NCBI GenBank assembly: GCA_963921825.1
Contig: OY997589.1
Location: forward strand, 70,354,523-70,418,522
Length of the DNA stretch: 64,000 nt
From: Erodium maritimum
Lineage: Eukaryota; Streptophyta; Magnoliopsida; Geraniales; Geraniaceae
Direction: 5' to 3'
Shown here: positions 1 through 9,971 of the stretch, one piece after another
Position numbering within the stretch: position 1 is the first letter of the stretch
Layout: every line of letters begins with the position of its first letter
The notes under the pieces: generated by a model
Seen by the model: only the letters and a program-made list of their open reading frames with translations
Databases searched by the model: none
What the model was told of the DNA's origin: nothing
Position numbers and translations under genes: made by a program

Positions 1-552
1 GATTTACCCTTTCAGATTGGCCATCAGATTGGGGATGATAAGCTGTAGACATGTTAAGTTAGACCTCTAACTTTTTGAGCAACTCTCTCCAAAAGTTACT
101 CAAGAATAATCTATCTCTATCAGATACAATTGATGTAGAAACCCATGTAACTTAAATATGTGATCAAAGAAAACCTGAGCCACTTGAGAAGCTGAAGAAG
201 GATGGCTCAAAGGCAGGAAGTGAGCATACTTACTCTATCTATCAATCACCACCAGAATAGTATTTTTAGAATCTGATTGGCGCAGACCTTCCACAAAATC
301 CATGGTAATGTCAGACCATGATTTATATGGAATTGGGGGAGGTTCAAGGAGACCAGCATATGGTAGGTGTTCAAACTTACATTTCTGAAACATATCACAC
401 TCTTGAAAAAATGTATAGATATCATTCTTCATCTGAGGCCAAAAGAATAATTGTCTGATCCTTCTAGTAGTCACCGTAATTCCTAAGTGTCCACTAATAG
501 GGGATTCATGGAGACATGTCATAATATTTTTTCTAATATTGGTTATTGCCAA
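1..552 (-). pseudogene. Ty3/gypsy integrase remnant
   Basis: The open part (235-552) carries the N-terminal zinc-binding region and the start of the catalytic core. The HX(n)H part is visible as LHESPISGHLG, but the expected CxxC reads CDMF, so one zinc ligand is lost. The first catalytic Asp lies in MDFVEGL. An in-frame stop follows VVIDR, and the core continues leftward in shifted frames to position 1, where STAYHPQSDGQSERVN, holding the catalytic Glu region, can still be read. A VSDRD-like second Asp motif survives with a small deletion before it. The DNA strand-transfer enzyme is therefore inactive in this copy. Confidence 0.85.
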
Positions 553-814
553 GAAAAACCCTTCCCTTATACAATATTATTATTTGCTGAATTTTATAGT
601 GAGGCATAGAATCAGCAGTAATATAAAGTTGGAGCAATATTTTCTGAGCTTCTAGATCATTGTCATAACTAGACAACACCTTAGTCATCTATGAAGGAAC
701 AACTGTGGGAATTTCATTCAACTGAGCCTTAGGCAGTCTAAAAGGAGCATCTGGTGCTACATTATCCTTTCCCTTCTTGAATTCTATTTTATAATCTAGC
801 CCCATCAATTTAGC

Positions 815-1153
815 TTACCATTTGTGCTGAAAGGAAATTATCAGCTTCTGTTCCAACAAGAACTTCAAACTTAGGTGGTCAGTCCTTAAAATAAAACTTC
901 TAGAAGAAAAGTAATGCCTCCATTTGTGGATGCAAGTGATCTCAACCAAGAGTTTTTTTTCATCAGTTGACATAGCCAAGTTTTTAGACCATAAGGCTTT
1001 TCTTAAAAAGGAAATAGGTCTACCTTCTTGCATTAGAACTCCCCATATACCTTTTTCATAAGTATCAACTTTAATGATGAATGGAAGAGAAAAATATGGC
1101 AATCTTAACATAGGAGCAGTTGACATAGCTAACTCTAAATGATCAAAACTCAA
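815..1153 (-). pseudogene. Ty3/gypsy RNase H domain remnant
   Basis: The 112-residue open stretch matches the RNase H-like domain that follows gypsy RT. It shows LPYFSLPFIIKVD, GVLMQEGRPISF, a DEKKLLVE segment and RTDHLSLKFLLEQKL. Acidic positions typical of the catalytic D-E-D set can be seen at VDT, EKKLL and RTDH. The domain degrades the RNA strand of the replication hybrid. The connection to integrase (553-814) and to RT (1154 onward) is broken by stops and shifts. Confidence 0.85.
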
Positions 1154-1873
1154 TTGTGCCTCAGGTGATCATTGGAAACTGTTCTTTTTTGAGGAGATTA
1201 GTCAGTGGCTTAGAAATTGTACCTTAGCTTCTTACAAATCTATTATAATAACTTGTTAGACCAAGGAATCCTCTCAAGGATTTAATAGTGGCTGGGATAG
1301 GCCAATCCTGTATTTCTTATACCTTGCTAGGATCAGTAGAGACTCCCTAAGCAGAAATTACGTGGCCTAAATATTGAATGTGATTGTAGCCAAATTCACA
1401 TTTAGATGATATATCAAAAAATGGTCTTCCCAAGATTTGTTATAGATAAGTATGTCATCAAAGAAAACCAGTACAAACTTTCTTAAGCAATCATGAAGTA
1501 CCTGATCCATGAGGACTGAAAAGTAGATAGTGCATTAGTCGAGCCAAAGGGCATAACTCTAAACTCATAGTGGCCCTCATATGTTCTGAATGCAGTTGTG
1601 GCCTCTTCTCCCTCAACTAGCATGACCTGATGATAGCTTGATCTCAGGTCAATTTTAGAAGAAAAAAATGCAACCAGTTAACTCATCCAAAAGTTCTTCA
1701 ATAGTAGGTATTGGGAATTTATCTTTTACAATCTGATCATTTAGTTGCCTGAAATCCACACACATCCTCCATGATCCATTCTTCTTTTTTACCAAGAGGA
1801 CTGGAAATGAATAAGGGCTTGTGCTATGTTGGATAATCCTAGAGTTTAACATATCCTTAACCAAGGCTTCCAA
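1154..1873 (-). pseudogene. Ty3/gypsy reverse transcriptase remnant
   Basis: The N-terminal part (1655-1873) is open and contains [19 protein letters not shown], a hallmark of gypsy RT. Downstream, in broken frames, come segments corresponding to the catalytic palm: a DLRSSYHQV motif just below 1655, FRVMPFG, and FFDDILIY near 1450-1470, which retains the two active-site Asp residues. At least one shift near 1655 and several stops separate these blocks. RT copies element RNA into DNA; this copy cannot produce an intact enzyme. Confidence 0.85.
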
Positions 1874-2227
1874 GACATTCTTCTGTTCATAAGAGAGTTT
1901 ATAAGGCCTAATTTATGGAGGTTTACTGCCAGGTAACAGTGGTATTTGGTGATCACAAAACTTCCTTGGTGGTAGTGTGGAGGGATTTTCAAAAACTACT
2001 GAATAATCATCCAATATTGCTTGTACATCAAGCTGAATTGTCCCAGAAGAGTGATTCACATCAGAAATGAGAGCAAACTACCCTAAGAATAGAGATTCCC
2101 CAGCCAAAACATCATGTCTCATAGTGTTGAAATTTGAGACTATACAATTATCAGAGGAAATAGATTCTTGTAGATGAATCTTCTGATTGTCAAGAGTAAT
2201 TGTAATGGACCTAACAACATAATCTAG

Positions 2228-2491
2228 TTAAATAGGGCTTACAATTTGGAGCCAGTCAACTCCCAAGACCATATTGAAGCCCCCTAATGGCATGACCAAA
2301 AACTCCCACAACAGAGTGAGGTTTAAGAGCCAAAAGACTTTAGTGATTGTTGTGCAAGCTTGGATGTGACCATTTCCCATCTTAACCATGACCTTAGGAC
2401 CAGAATATAATAGAAGACCCAATTTCAGAGCTGTGGACTGATCCATAAATGATCTTGTTGCACCTGTATCTATTAAAATAACAATTGGTGA
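2228..2491 (-). pseudogene. Gypsy retropepsin (aspartic protease) segment
   Basis: The catalytic triad is present as IDTGATRSFMD, encoded at about 2450-2480. It is followed by the C-terminal half of the fold, including LVMPLGGFNMVLGVDWLQ, a very typical plant gypsy protease signature. It lies in the same frame as gag upstream; the two are separated by a single TAA at 2492-2494. This protease would normally cleave the Gag-Pol polyprotein inside virus-like particles. Confidence 0.85.
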
Positions 2492-3706
2492 TTATTTAAC
2501 AGTACCTTGTATCCTAATGGATTTGCTCTTGTTAATATGAACCATGTGTCCAAATGACTCATGAGATATGATGCATAATTCAGGCTGACACACCTTTTCC
2601 ACAATTTCTTCATCTATGATCACTAATGGAAATTCAGCTTCAAAATCATCAGTAGTAATTTGAAATAATTTGTGCTTGTTAGGGAAAATGTGGTCCTTAG
2701 AATATGTAGCAGGGAAAGTATAGCAAAGCCCTTTCCTCTTTTGCTCATCCAAATTCAGAGGGTGAATTTTTGTAAATGGAACAATGGAGCTTGACTGTCT
2801 CTGAGGCTGAGATTGCAGTTGTTGTGGAGCATGTTGAGGTCTTGGTCTGTAGGTGTAAGGAGCATGAGAAGAGGAACTAGGGATGATAGCCTTAACCTTG
2901 ATCATGCGCTCTTCCTTCTTAGCTAAATGCATAGCCTGTGATAATGTTTGAGAATCGTACATGAGTACCTCAACCTCTAATTTTGAATTCAACCCATCAA
3001 TATAATTGGACAAAAAATATGCTTCAGTAGAGTGGGTAGCTCTTCTTAGGACTAGAAACCCTAACTCTTCAAACTTATCATCATATTCAGCCAAAGAACC
3101 TTCTTGCTTCATCTTCTTAAATTTACTTTCAACATTAGTGTGCCCAATAGCTTCATATTTTAAAGACAAATCCTGACAAAATCTATCCCAAGAAACCAAT
3201 CCTCTTCCAAGAGCATACTCAGCATACCAAAATTCAGGTGATCTAGTTAAATGAAGAGAAGCAATTCTCACCTTGTGCTCCTCAAGAATAGCATAATATT
3301 GAAAATACACATTGCATTTTCTAATCCAATTCCTAACTCCTTTGTCATCAAAAATTAAGAACACTAGATTAGGGGTCTTAAATGTGAGCTCAAGCATAGT
3401 GTTCTGTAGGTATCCTCGCATCATATTAGGTTGGGTTGGTATGGGATATTGGGGAAAAGTGTTTGGCATGTAAGGGTGTGGAATGGGAGACCCTGAAAGT
3501 TTGGGATCTGTCCGAAGTAAGGTTGGGGAAAGTAATTTGTAATGTTGGATATGGTGTTTGGATGTAGGTGGGAATTGTTGTGGAATGGTGGGTGCTTGGG
3601 CGTGAGGTGTGGGTAGAGATTGTGGTATAGTTGGTGTTGTTGCATTCGTGGGTATGGTTTGAATCTGAGGGCCAAATGGTATCTTAGAGGTCATGTTTCT
3701 TACCAC
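2492..3706 (-). pseudogene. Ty3/gypsy Gag (capsid and degenerate zinc knuckle)
   Basis: A 404-codon open stretch. The first ~90 residues are Pro/Thr/Gln-rich. Residues ~100-250 form the retrotransposon gag capsid domain (WIRKCNVYF, SWDRFCQDLSLKYE, GSLAEYDDKFEEL). A nucleocapsid knuckle is expected near residue 330 after KRKGLCYTF, but two of its Cys positions are Phe. The reading frame continues to the edge of the protease and stops once at 2492. The N-terminal end of the polyprotein lies in another frame at 3848-4057. Confidence 0.8.
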
Positions 3707-3847
3707 TGGGTTTTGAGTTTGTGAAATCCATGAAGAAGGATCTGAAGAAGGGTGTGTTCTTGGTACATGATGGGACTTTGGATCTAGTGGATGATTCTGG
3801 TGTGGTGAATACGTGAGGCACTGAGGAGTGATGGGTATAGAAGGATT

Positions 3848-4057
3848 CTAGGTCACCATCCTCGGAAGATGTGAGCTGGATTGGTCGAAAAAATGTGTAG
3901 GCAGGTCTTTCTCATGCATCAAAAGAGCCATACCTCTCCTTATATCTTCCACGCCATCCAAACGAATGCATAGAGCTTCGTTATCCATCTGGGCTCGCTT
4001 ATTCGCTGACCTTAGCTCAGAAAGTTCGGCTCTAACCTTAGTAGAGCTAATCTCCAT
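3848..4057 (-). pseudogene. N-terminal Gag fragment of the gypsy element
   Basis: A 69-codon open stretch beginning MEISSTKVRAELSELRS, a charged, probably coiled-coil segment of the sort found at the start of plant gypsy Gag. It sits immediately upstream of the capsid ORF, on the same strand, in a different frame. The assignment rests on position and composition rather than on a strong motif. The roughly 130 bp after it (4058-4190) would be the element leader. Confidence 0.5.
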
Positions 4058-4190
4058 CTCTTGTTCCGTTTATGGGGCGGTATTCTTCATCACAGGTTGT
4101 GGGAAAGAGGGTCATCGATACTACTTGTTATAATCTTGTATATTTGGAGAAGAAATGAATTTAGACCAAGAAAAATAGAGATGAGAATTC

Positions 4191-4687
4191 TAATCAGATT
4201 GGGCCTGATACTTTGGGCCTGACCTTGGGCCCAGATAGGGTTTCTGATCCTAAGCCCAGTCCCCTCTCAGCTCCTCCCGTGCCTCCGGCCCCTTTTCCTA
4301 AGCCTTCAAACTTCTTGTCTTTTATCGCTGATATTTGCTCTCCAACTGTTGTCCCGATTTCAATTCCCCCTCATGTCAAACGAAAGAATAAGCGGATTAG
4401 AAACAATCGTTAGAAGTTCCTCCAGGCTCTCAAAGATGTTAGCCCCTCTATATTCATTCGGAAGAAGTCTGAGGCTAAACGCGCTTGGACCCTCTGTAAA
4501 TCGATGGGTTTCAATTCTTCTTGTGGCGATAAGGACACCATCTAAACTTTTCAGGATCTTGTTTAAGTGTATCTCTCTTTGTTCACCTCTTTAGTCTCTT
4601 TGCTCTTCTTCTTTTCGATTGTAATTCTCCCCTAAGAGTGTATTGATCGGTTGAATAAAACTTGTTTCTTTTCCTGATAAAAAAAAA
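4191..4687 (+). mobile_element. LINE-like retroposon 3' end with poly(A)
   Basis: A Pro-rich reading frame from about 4213 runs through PPHVKRKNKRIRNNR, meets one stop at 4411, continues in frame to GDKDTI and stops near 4544. A short T-rich 3' region with AATAAAA near 4655 then ends in CCTGATAAAAAAAA. The ending resembles the GCTGATC(A)n terminus of the LINE at 34572-37052, so I assign it to the same broad type. The frame may be an ORF1 C-terminus. No convincing target-site duplication was found. Confidence 0.5.
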
Positions 4688-5216
4688 TAGTATATAAAGA
4701 ATTATTATTTTATATAGGACCTATAGAAATTGTCAAAAGTGTATTATCTTATAGTTTTAGCGAATTATTAATTTAGCACCCAAACCCCGAGTTGGGACCG
4801 GATAAAAATATTATCTTAAAGAGTTTATTAAATAATCGAGTATTAAGTTATCGAGTTTCTACTATATGTCTTCGACGATTATTTGACCTTATTTTCGAAT
4901 TAGAATGTAAAGTGGAAATATTTATATATAACAAGTATTTTTGTTTTTGACGAAAAGGTACTTATATATTATTAATAATTAAAAAGAGTTATTGCATGGT
5001 ATCAAGCCACAAAGGTCTCTCTACACATAACTCTGAGACAAGTGAACCGACACATGCGGTATTCTGGAAAGCCATAAAGGTGAACTAAAAGTAAATAACA
5101 ATGAAGCCAATGTCTGTTGCTCAAGGTATTGCCTAGCTGTTGCATACTCTATAGAGTGCGACCGAACCTGCTGTCATTGGTTTCCAAGGGAGGCAGAGCT
5201 CTTCCCAGGGACCCCT
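4688..5216. other. AT-rich intergenic DNA, no gene recognised
   Basis: Short A/T-rich tracts and no open frame of note. A TGGTATCAAGCC stretch at about 4993 resembles a copia primer-binding site, but no LTR or gag was found beside it. The segment ends abruptly at the Athila-like 5' LTR. Confidence 0.6.
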
Positions 5217-6916
5217 TGATGCGGGTGCATTTTAACACATAAAAGGGCCACATTTTATCGAGTTATATAGGCTTTTGGTCCTGATTTTCAATCATATATG
5301 TAGGTTTAGCATGAATAATTGATTTTATCGATATGTTTTGTGTTTTGATGGATTTCCGGCGTATTTTGGGTGTTTTGTGCTTGTGGACCGTCAAGAGGGT
5401 CGATTTTGTCCGCTTCAAAATATATTCATGATTTGTCTTGTTTTGTAGGTCTCGAAAATAGGAATTTTTTGGCGCAAGAACGAGATCAATCGGAGTTCAA
5501 ACGAAGCCGGAGCGAGCGAAAAAGAACAAAAATGGAGGATTGTACCAGGGGCTGACACGTGGCAGCGCCTGGTCAGCCCAGATTGGTCAACGCAGACCAA
5601 CCATCTTCCTTGCACACGTGGCGCTTCTTGCTCGCGACATGTGTCCCAGCAGCTCTCCCTCCCATGTGGCGACATGTGTCCATAGCACCCATCCTCTCAT
5701 CTCTTGCCACTTGTTACCATTTGATTCATGGATTGCTTAGGCAGCGATAACTTTCCCTTCTCTTAAAAAGATCAGCCGCAATTCACAAGGGGGCTTCTTC
5801 TCCATTTTTTTTTTGACATAGAACACGAACAGAGAGGGAACCATCTGTATAGTTTTTGTTTTTTTTATTATTTTATATTGAATTTAGTGGAGCTGTTTTA
5901 GCTTGGATTATTGGTTGAGAATAAAATATTTGGTGGATTGGAGAATCAATTTGGGATTTCTTTGAGTAGAGATTGTTGGAGACAAGCTCCAATTTTTAGC
6001 TACACAAGAGATTTCTTTTGGTGGATTTTCAAGAGCATCAAGGCTAGAGATTGGAGGAGAGAAAGAGCAAGTTGTGGACGACTAATTTGGTGATTTTATC
6101 TCAACTCTCATCTTAATTATGAGTTTAGTTGTTTGCTTATTTTTATCCTTACATTTTCTCACCATGAACACCTAAACCCCCAATTTCTAGGGTTATGGGG
6201 GATTAGAGTAGTGATTTCTATATTTTGAATGCTTCGATTGTGGCGTTGTTGATTTGTATTAGTGTCTATTATTGATTTGTGCTTAATGCTTTACCTCCCG
6301 TGTAGGCTTGGTAATTGTTTTGAATTAGGATCTGTCGCTCGAAAGAGGAAGTTTCTAATTAAGTCAAAATTCGATCATAGGTTGGATTTAAATTCTGGCT
6401 AGAACTAGCGGGGTTAATACAATTGCAATAGCTATAGAATTATTTGGTCGAAAGTTAGAATTTGTCATAGAACTAAACGCTTTGGGTCTTCCTACATCGT
6501 GATTCGAAAGAACTCGGTGGTTAGATTCCATTAGGGTCCGAATCGTTCGAAAGAAGTTAGGACTAGAGTCGAGACAACTCGTTGCCTCTAAAATAAATCG
6601 ACATCGCTACAATCGAACGTATTCAATTTTATGGAATGAACTCGATGAACCCGTGCCCTTGATCTCTCTTCACTTGATTCAAGATAAGAAAACTCTCTGT
6701 TAAATTCTGTATTTGCTTTTTAGTCGTTATAGGTTTATTTTCAAAACATAAAAACTCGATTTTTACCGAAACAGTTTAGCTACGAACTATAAATAGCAAG
6801 TGATTGTCTTTTGCTCTCTTGGGCTCGATATCCCGGAATATACTTTTGGTTACTACTTGACGGCCGGTGCACTTGCCGTGCTCAAGTTTGCGATTAAAAC
6901 CCGCAGGGCGTCAAGT
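5217..6916 (+). repeat. 5' LTR of the Athila-like element
   Basis: Begins TGATGCGGGTGC and ends near GGGCGTCA(AGTT). The exact 3' border is ambiguous by four bases, because AGTT follows CA in both copies. Nearly identical to 9972-11670. Small ORFs inside it recur in the other copy only because the LTR is duplicated. Confidence 0.92.
6788..6797 (+). promoter_or_regulatory. Putative TATA box of the LTR promoter
   Basis: TATAAATAGC lies ~120 bp before the end of the 5' LTR and is repeated in the 3' LTR at 11541-11550. This placement suggests transcription starting near 6820, leaving a short R-U5. Inferred from motif and position only. Confidence 0.5.
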
Positions 6917-6920
6917 TTTA

Positions 6921-6938
6921 TGGCGCCGTTTCCGGTGA
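6921..6938 (+). promoter_or_regulatory. Primer-binding site, tRNA-Asp type
   Basis: TGGCGCCGTTTCCGGTGA lies just after the 5' LTR. It matches, with about two mismatches, the complement of the plant tRNA-Asp 3' end used by Athila/Tat elements. It primes minus-strand DNA synthesis. Confidence 0.75.
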
Positions 6939-7029
6939 GCAATTAGGCGACCCTTGCTATATAGTTTGTGCTACATCTGTTTCATTCTTGTATATATATT
7001 TTTAGTTTATTCTTTGCATCGTAGCTTTT

Positions 7030-8193
7030 ATGGAGAATTGGTTCCCAAATAGAGGGTATTGTGATATATGTGGGGCTAATGATCATTATTTTTACAATTG
7101 CGAGGTTCTTATGCATTCAAATGCCTACAATCAAAATTGGGAGGATGCTTCCACTTTTGATCAAGGTTATCAATTTGAACCGCAATTGCCTAATGACGAG
7201 GAGTCAGCACTTCGTGAAGTTTGTCTTGCTTTTCTTAACCAATTTGAGGAGAAGGAAAAGAGAGATAATGAGATGACCGAGATATTGGCGCAAAAGTTGA
7301 GAAAGCAAGAGGAACAAACATCCATGATGAAAGAACTTTCATGTCAAATGGCCGATCTCGTGCAATTTATCAATGAGACAAACTTTGATGATCAAGCAGT
7401 CCACATTGAGGATAATCATTCCGATCACTTATGTGACACAACAGAAGAAGAAACTCGTGATTCAACCATGAGTTTAGAGGTAAGTGTGAATTGTGAGGTA
7501 TCAAGTTCTTATCCCTCTTCTATTATGCCAATTGATTCTCCATGTAGTTTTGATGCATTGGATTATATAGATGTAAATACTGAGTGTATAGTTTCAAAAA
7601 ATAGTTCACAAACTCTTGTTGAGCCAAATCTTCCCATAGTATCCATAGAGTTGGCTGACAGATCAATTAGATATCCAAGGGGTACTATGGAAGATGCTAT
7701 CAAGAGAGGGGTTATGTTTGAATCTCCTATTGATTTTATTTTGCTAGACATCGAGCATGATGTCGAAATTCCATTTAGTGTGGGAGATTCATTTTTACAT
7801 TCTAGCAAATCAATTCTTTATGTTCAACCTATACCGTTGATTTATAAATTTAATGTTGAGCATAAAGTTTTTGATTCATGTGCTAGTTCTCATTCCCCGT
7901 TTGTGAGTTATTATTCTATTTCGGTAGATGCTACTAACCCTTTTGGGTATGTGCATTTTCCGATTCATGGGATTCAAATCCCTGCCAAGGCAGCTAAGCT
8001 ATGCAAAGATGATTTTGATCATGATTATTCGGTTAAAGCAAGCTTGATGAGATTGGCCTTGAGTTTGGAGTTTGTGCAGAACTCAAGGAAGAGGTTCATT
8101 TGCTACATTGTGTTCCTTCTCCCGCATACACATCCATATTTGAAAAGGAGGACGCGATGGAAGTATGAGGTTCTTGGGAGGCCTCTTGATTGA
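7030..8193 (+). CDS. Gag-knuckle/partial protease protein of the Athila-like element
   Basis: An intact 387-codon ORF. Residues 11-24 are CDICGANDHYFYNC, a perfect CX2CX4HX4C zinc knuckle, normally found late in Gag. Residues ~55-120 are Glu/Lys/Gln-rich and likely coiled coil. Residues ~205-265 (ELADRSIRYPRG, FILLDIEHDVEIPF) resemble the C-terminal half of the Athila/Tat aspartic protease, but the catalytic DTG half is missing. Capsid, RT and integrase are absent. The ORF is open despite lacking enzymatic parts. It starts 109 bp after the primer site at the first ATG. Whether the protein has a function, for example RNA binding, is unknown. Confidence 0.7.
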   Translation: MENWFPNRGYCDICGANDHYFYNCEVLMHSNAYNQNWEDASTFDQGYQFEPQLPNDEESALREVCLAFLNQFEEKEKRDNEMTEILAQKLRKQEEQTSMMKELSCQMADLVQFINETNFDDQAVHIEDNHSDHLCDTTEEETRDSTMSLEVSVNCEVSSSYPSSIMPIDSPCSFDALDYIDVNTECIVSKNSSQTLVEPNLPIVSIELADRSIRYPRGTMEDAIKRGVMFESPIDFILLDIEHDVEIPFSVGDSFLHSSKSILYVQPIPLIYKFNVEHKVFDSCASSHSPFVSYYSISVDATNPFGYVHFPIHGIQIPAKAAKLCKDDFDHDYSVKASLMRLALSLEFVQNSRKRFICYIVFLLPHTHPYLKRRTRWKYEVLGRPLD

Positions 8194-9958
8194 GCGTCCT
8201 AGCTGTCGAGCTAACGACGTTAAACAAATGCGCTAGTTGGGAGGCACCCCAACCATGGATGGAGAGTATGAGCGGTTTAGTCACACACCATGGCGCCGAG
8301 CTTCTTAGAAGTTCTCACAGGCGATGATCTTTCCACCCATCCATGCACACTAGGACTCCCACGTGAGCTCACAAGTCGAGTAGCGGTTCTTCGAGGGGCA
8401 GTATCTCTTCCCTTCCTATTTTCAATTGTTTACCGCTATTGTATTTCTTATATGCTATCTAAGGGTGCTGAGCACCCGAATTGTTGTGCTGATAGACCAT
8501 GCATATAGGATTTCTTGACTTGTATGTTGCCTGATTCTGAGTGTGGGGTGTTTATTATTATCATCTATTGGGTGCATGTGTAAGTATGTGTAAGTATATG
8601 TTTAGAGTCGTACTGGGGACAGTGCTTAGGTTTAAAGTGTGGGGTGGGATGCTTTGCATTTATATGTTTGCATTCTATGCTGTGCTTCATGCATTTTTGG
8701 TGTAATTTTTTTTTGGGGTCTTTATTTTGTGTGTAAACCTTGGATGTGCAATTTAGGACAACTTGAGCAAGTCGGGAGTAGATTTTCATCATTGAGGTTT
8801 TTTGAGGAATGTTTGGATGATTTACTGTTGGTAGTATTAATGAGCTGTATTTTGTGTTTGTGCTATATTGCTTATTGTGTTCATGATGATTTTGTGATAC
8901 TAGATGCCTTAACACGAAAAGGCGGTCACACCAAATGTTAGGTGTGGTTAGGTTTCAATTCTTTTTATTGTCACCGGCCTGATTCTATATTGATTTCTGC
9001 ATATAGTGGCCCTAGTTAAGGGATACTAGTCTTATTTCACTTGTTGCATGTAGAGGAGGTTGAGCCCACATGCTTGTTGTCTTGGGATCGAACTATGCGT
9101 TTCGGTAGATTAGAAATCTAGTCGAGTTCAAGTGGTTAATCTCATTGTGCGTTTGTGGTATCAAATTTTTAAAATCACACGCACTGTGCACGGGGAATTG
9201 AGTATAGGTCCCGGGGAAAGGGGATCCAATAAAATCTGTGTATTAACAAAGGCTTGAGAGGCTGCGGCGGATCGCTATGCAGAGTGAGACCCTCATGTCC
9301 CGAGTTAATCATAGCGTAATAAAAGGTGAACCCCCCAGCCTATCTTAATGATCCAAAGTTTCTACACGTAATCGAGAAAACCAAGCAAAACTTTGATCTA
9401 CCACTTGACTTGTAAAGGAACTAGATAAGTTTACCATTCGCGTAGTCCCAAGGCAACGTAATTGCATGACAACGCCCACTCGTGAGATTTGTGAATGAGA
9501 TTACGTTATTCTCTTTATTAGTACTATGTTATGTAGAATCGAGAGAGCAAAGTGCTAAATGACAATAGTTAGACTTGATATCTTTCTAGTTATTGCACTT
9601 CATCTTGTAAACCACTACACATACACTCTTAATCTACAACATGTAAAAATTGGTTGGTGAAAAGTAGAAAAGAATGATGAGAGATCTTATTCCTTATGCA
9701 TGCTCTAGGTCAAATTGCCGATAAAATCCAAGTGTAAGCACACACCTTCTTTGAGTCTTAATTTTTCGGTCTTTAATTTTCTTGTGTATTTGCACGAGAA
9801 TTTGTCTAGTCGAGTCAGCATATGCATATTTACTGCTTTCAATAACCCGGAGTCGCCAAGCTCCGCCTACGGAGATAGTATCGCGGGGTTTATCCTGGCA
9901 TTTATCTTAGATAGTTTATATTTATTTATGTTTAGTTTTCTCGGGACGAGAAAAGACT
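8194..9958 (+). other. Non-coding 3' interior of the Athila-like element
   Basis: No substantial ORF. Just after the ORF stop (8195-8260) is a block with GTCGAGCTAACGACG and GTTGGGAGGCACCCC, resembling a conserved segment known between pol and the 3' region in Athila/Tat elements. Its presence supports the family call and suggests that the missing pol was removed internally. The rest is AT-rich, with no recognisable domain. Confidence 0.6.
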
Positions 9959-9971
9959 AAGTGTGGGGTGT
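9959..9971 (+). promoter_or_regulatory. Polypurine tract of the Athila-like element
   Basis: AAGTGTGGGGTGT abuts the 3' LTR start. G-rich tracts of this form prime plus-strand synthesis in Athila-type elements. Confidence 0.7.

Larger units (their letters stand above)
1..4057 (-). mobile_element. Decayed Ty3/gypsy LTR retrotransposon, truncated at the window edge
   Basis: Reading leftward on the minus strand, the order is gag, retropepsin, reverse transcriptase, RNase H, integrase. This order is the Ty3/gypsy arrangement (Ty1/copia places integrase before RT). Each domain is recognisable but separated from the next by stops or frame changes. No LTR is visible: the 3' side runs off position 1, and the 5' leader (4058-4190) gives way to an unrelated LINE end. 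It is an old, inactive copy. The clade was not resolved; the domain layout without a visible chromodomain suggests only a generic plant gypsy element. Confidence 0.9.

Noticed and set aside
4191-4687. A tRNA-derived SINE
   Set aside because: No A-box or B-box promoter seen at the 5' end, and an ORF-like reading with a LINE-style terminus fits better.
4990-5010. Copia primer-binding site (TGGTATCAAGCC) at about 4993
   Set aside because: No LTR end upstream and no gag or PPT nearby; probably chance or too decayed to call.
5540-5750. Overlapping 66- and 63-codon ORFs repeated at 10295-10505
   Set aside because: Duplicated only because they are within the Athila-like LTRs.
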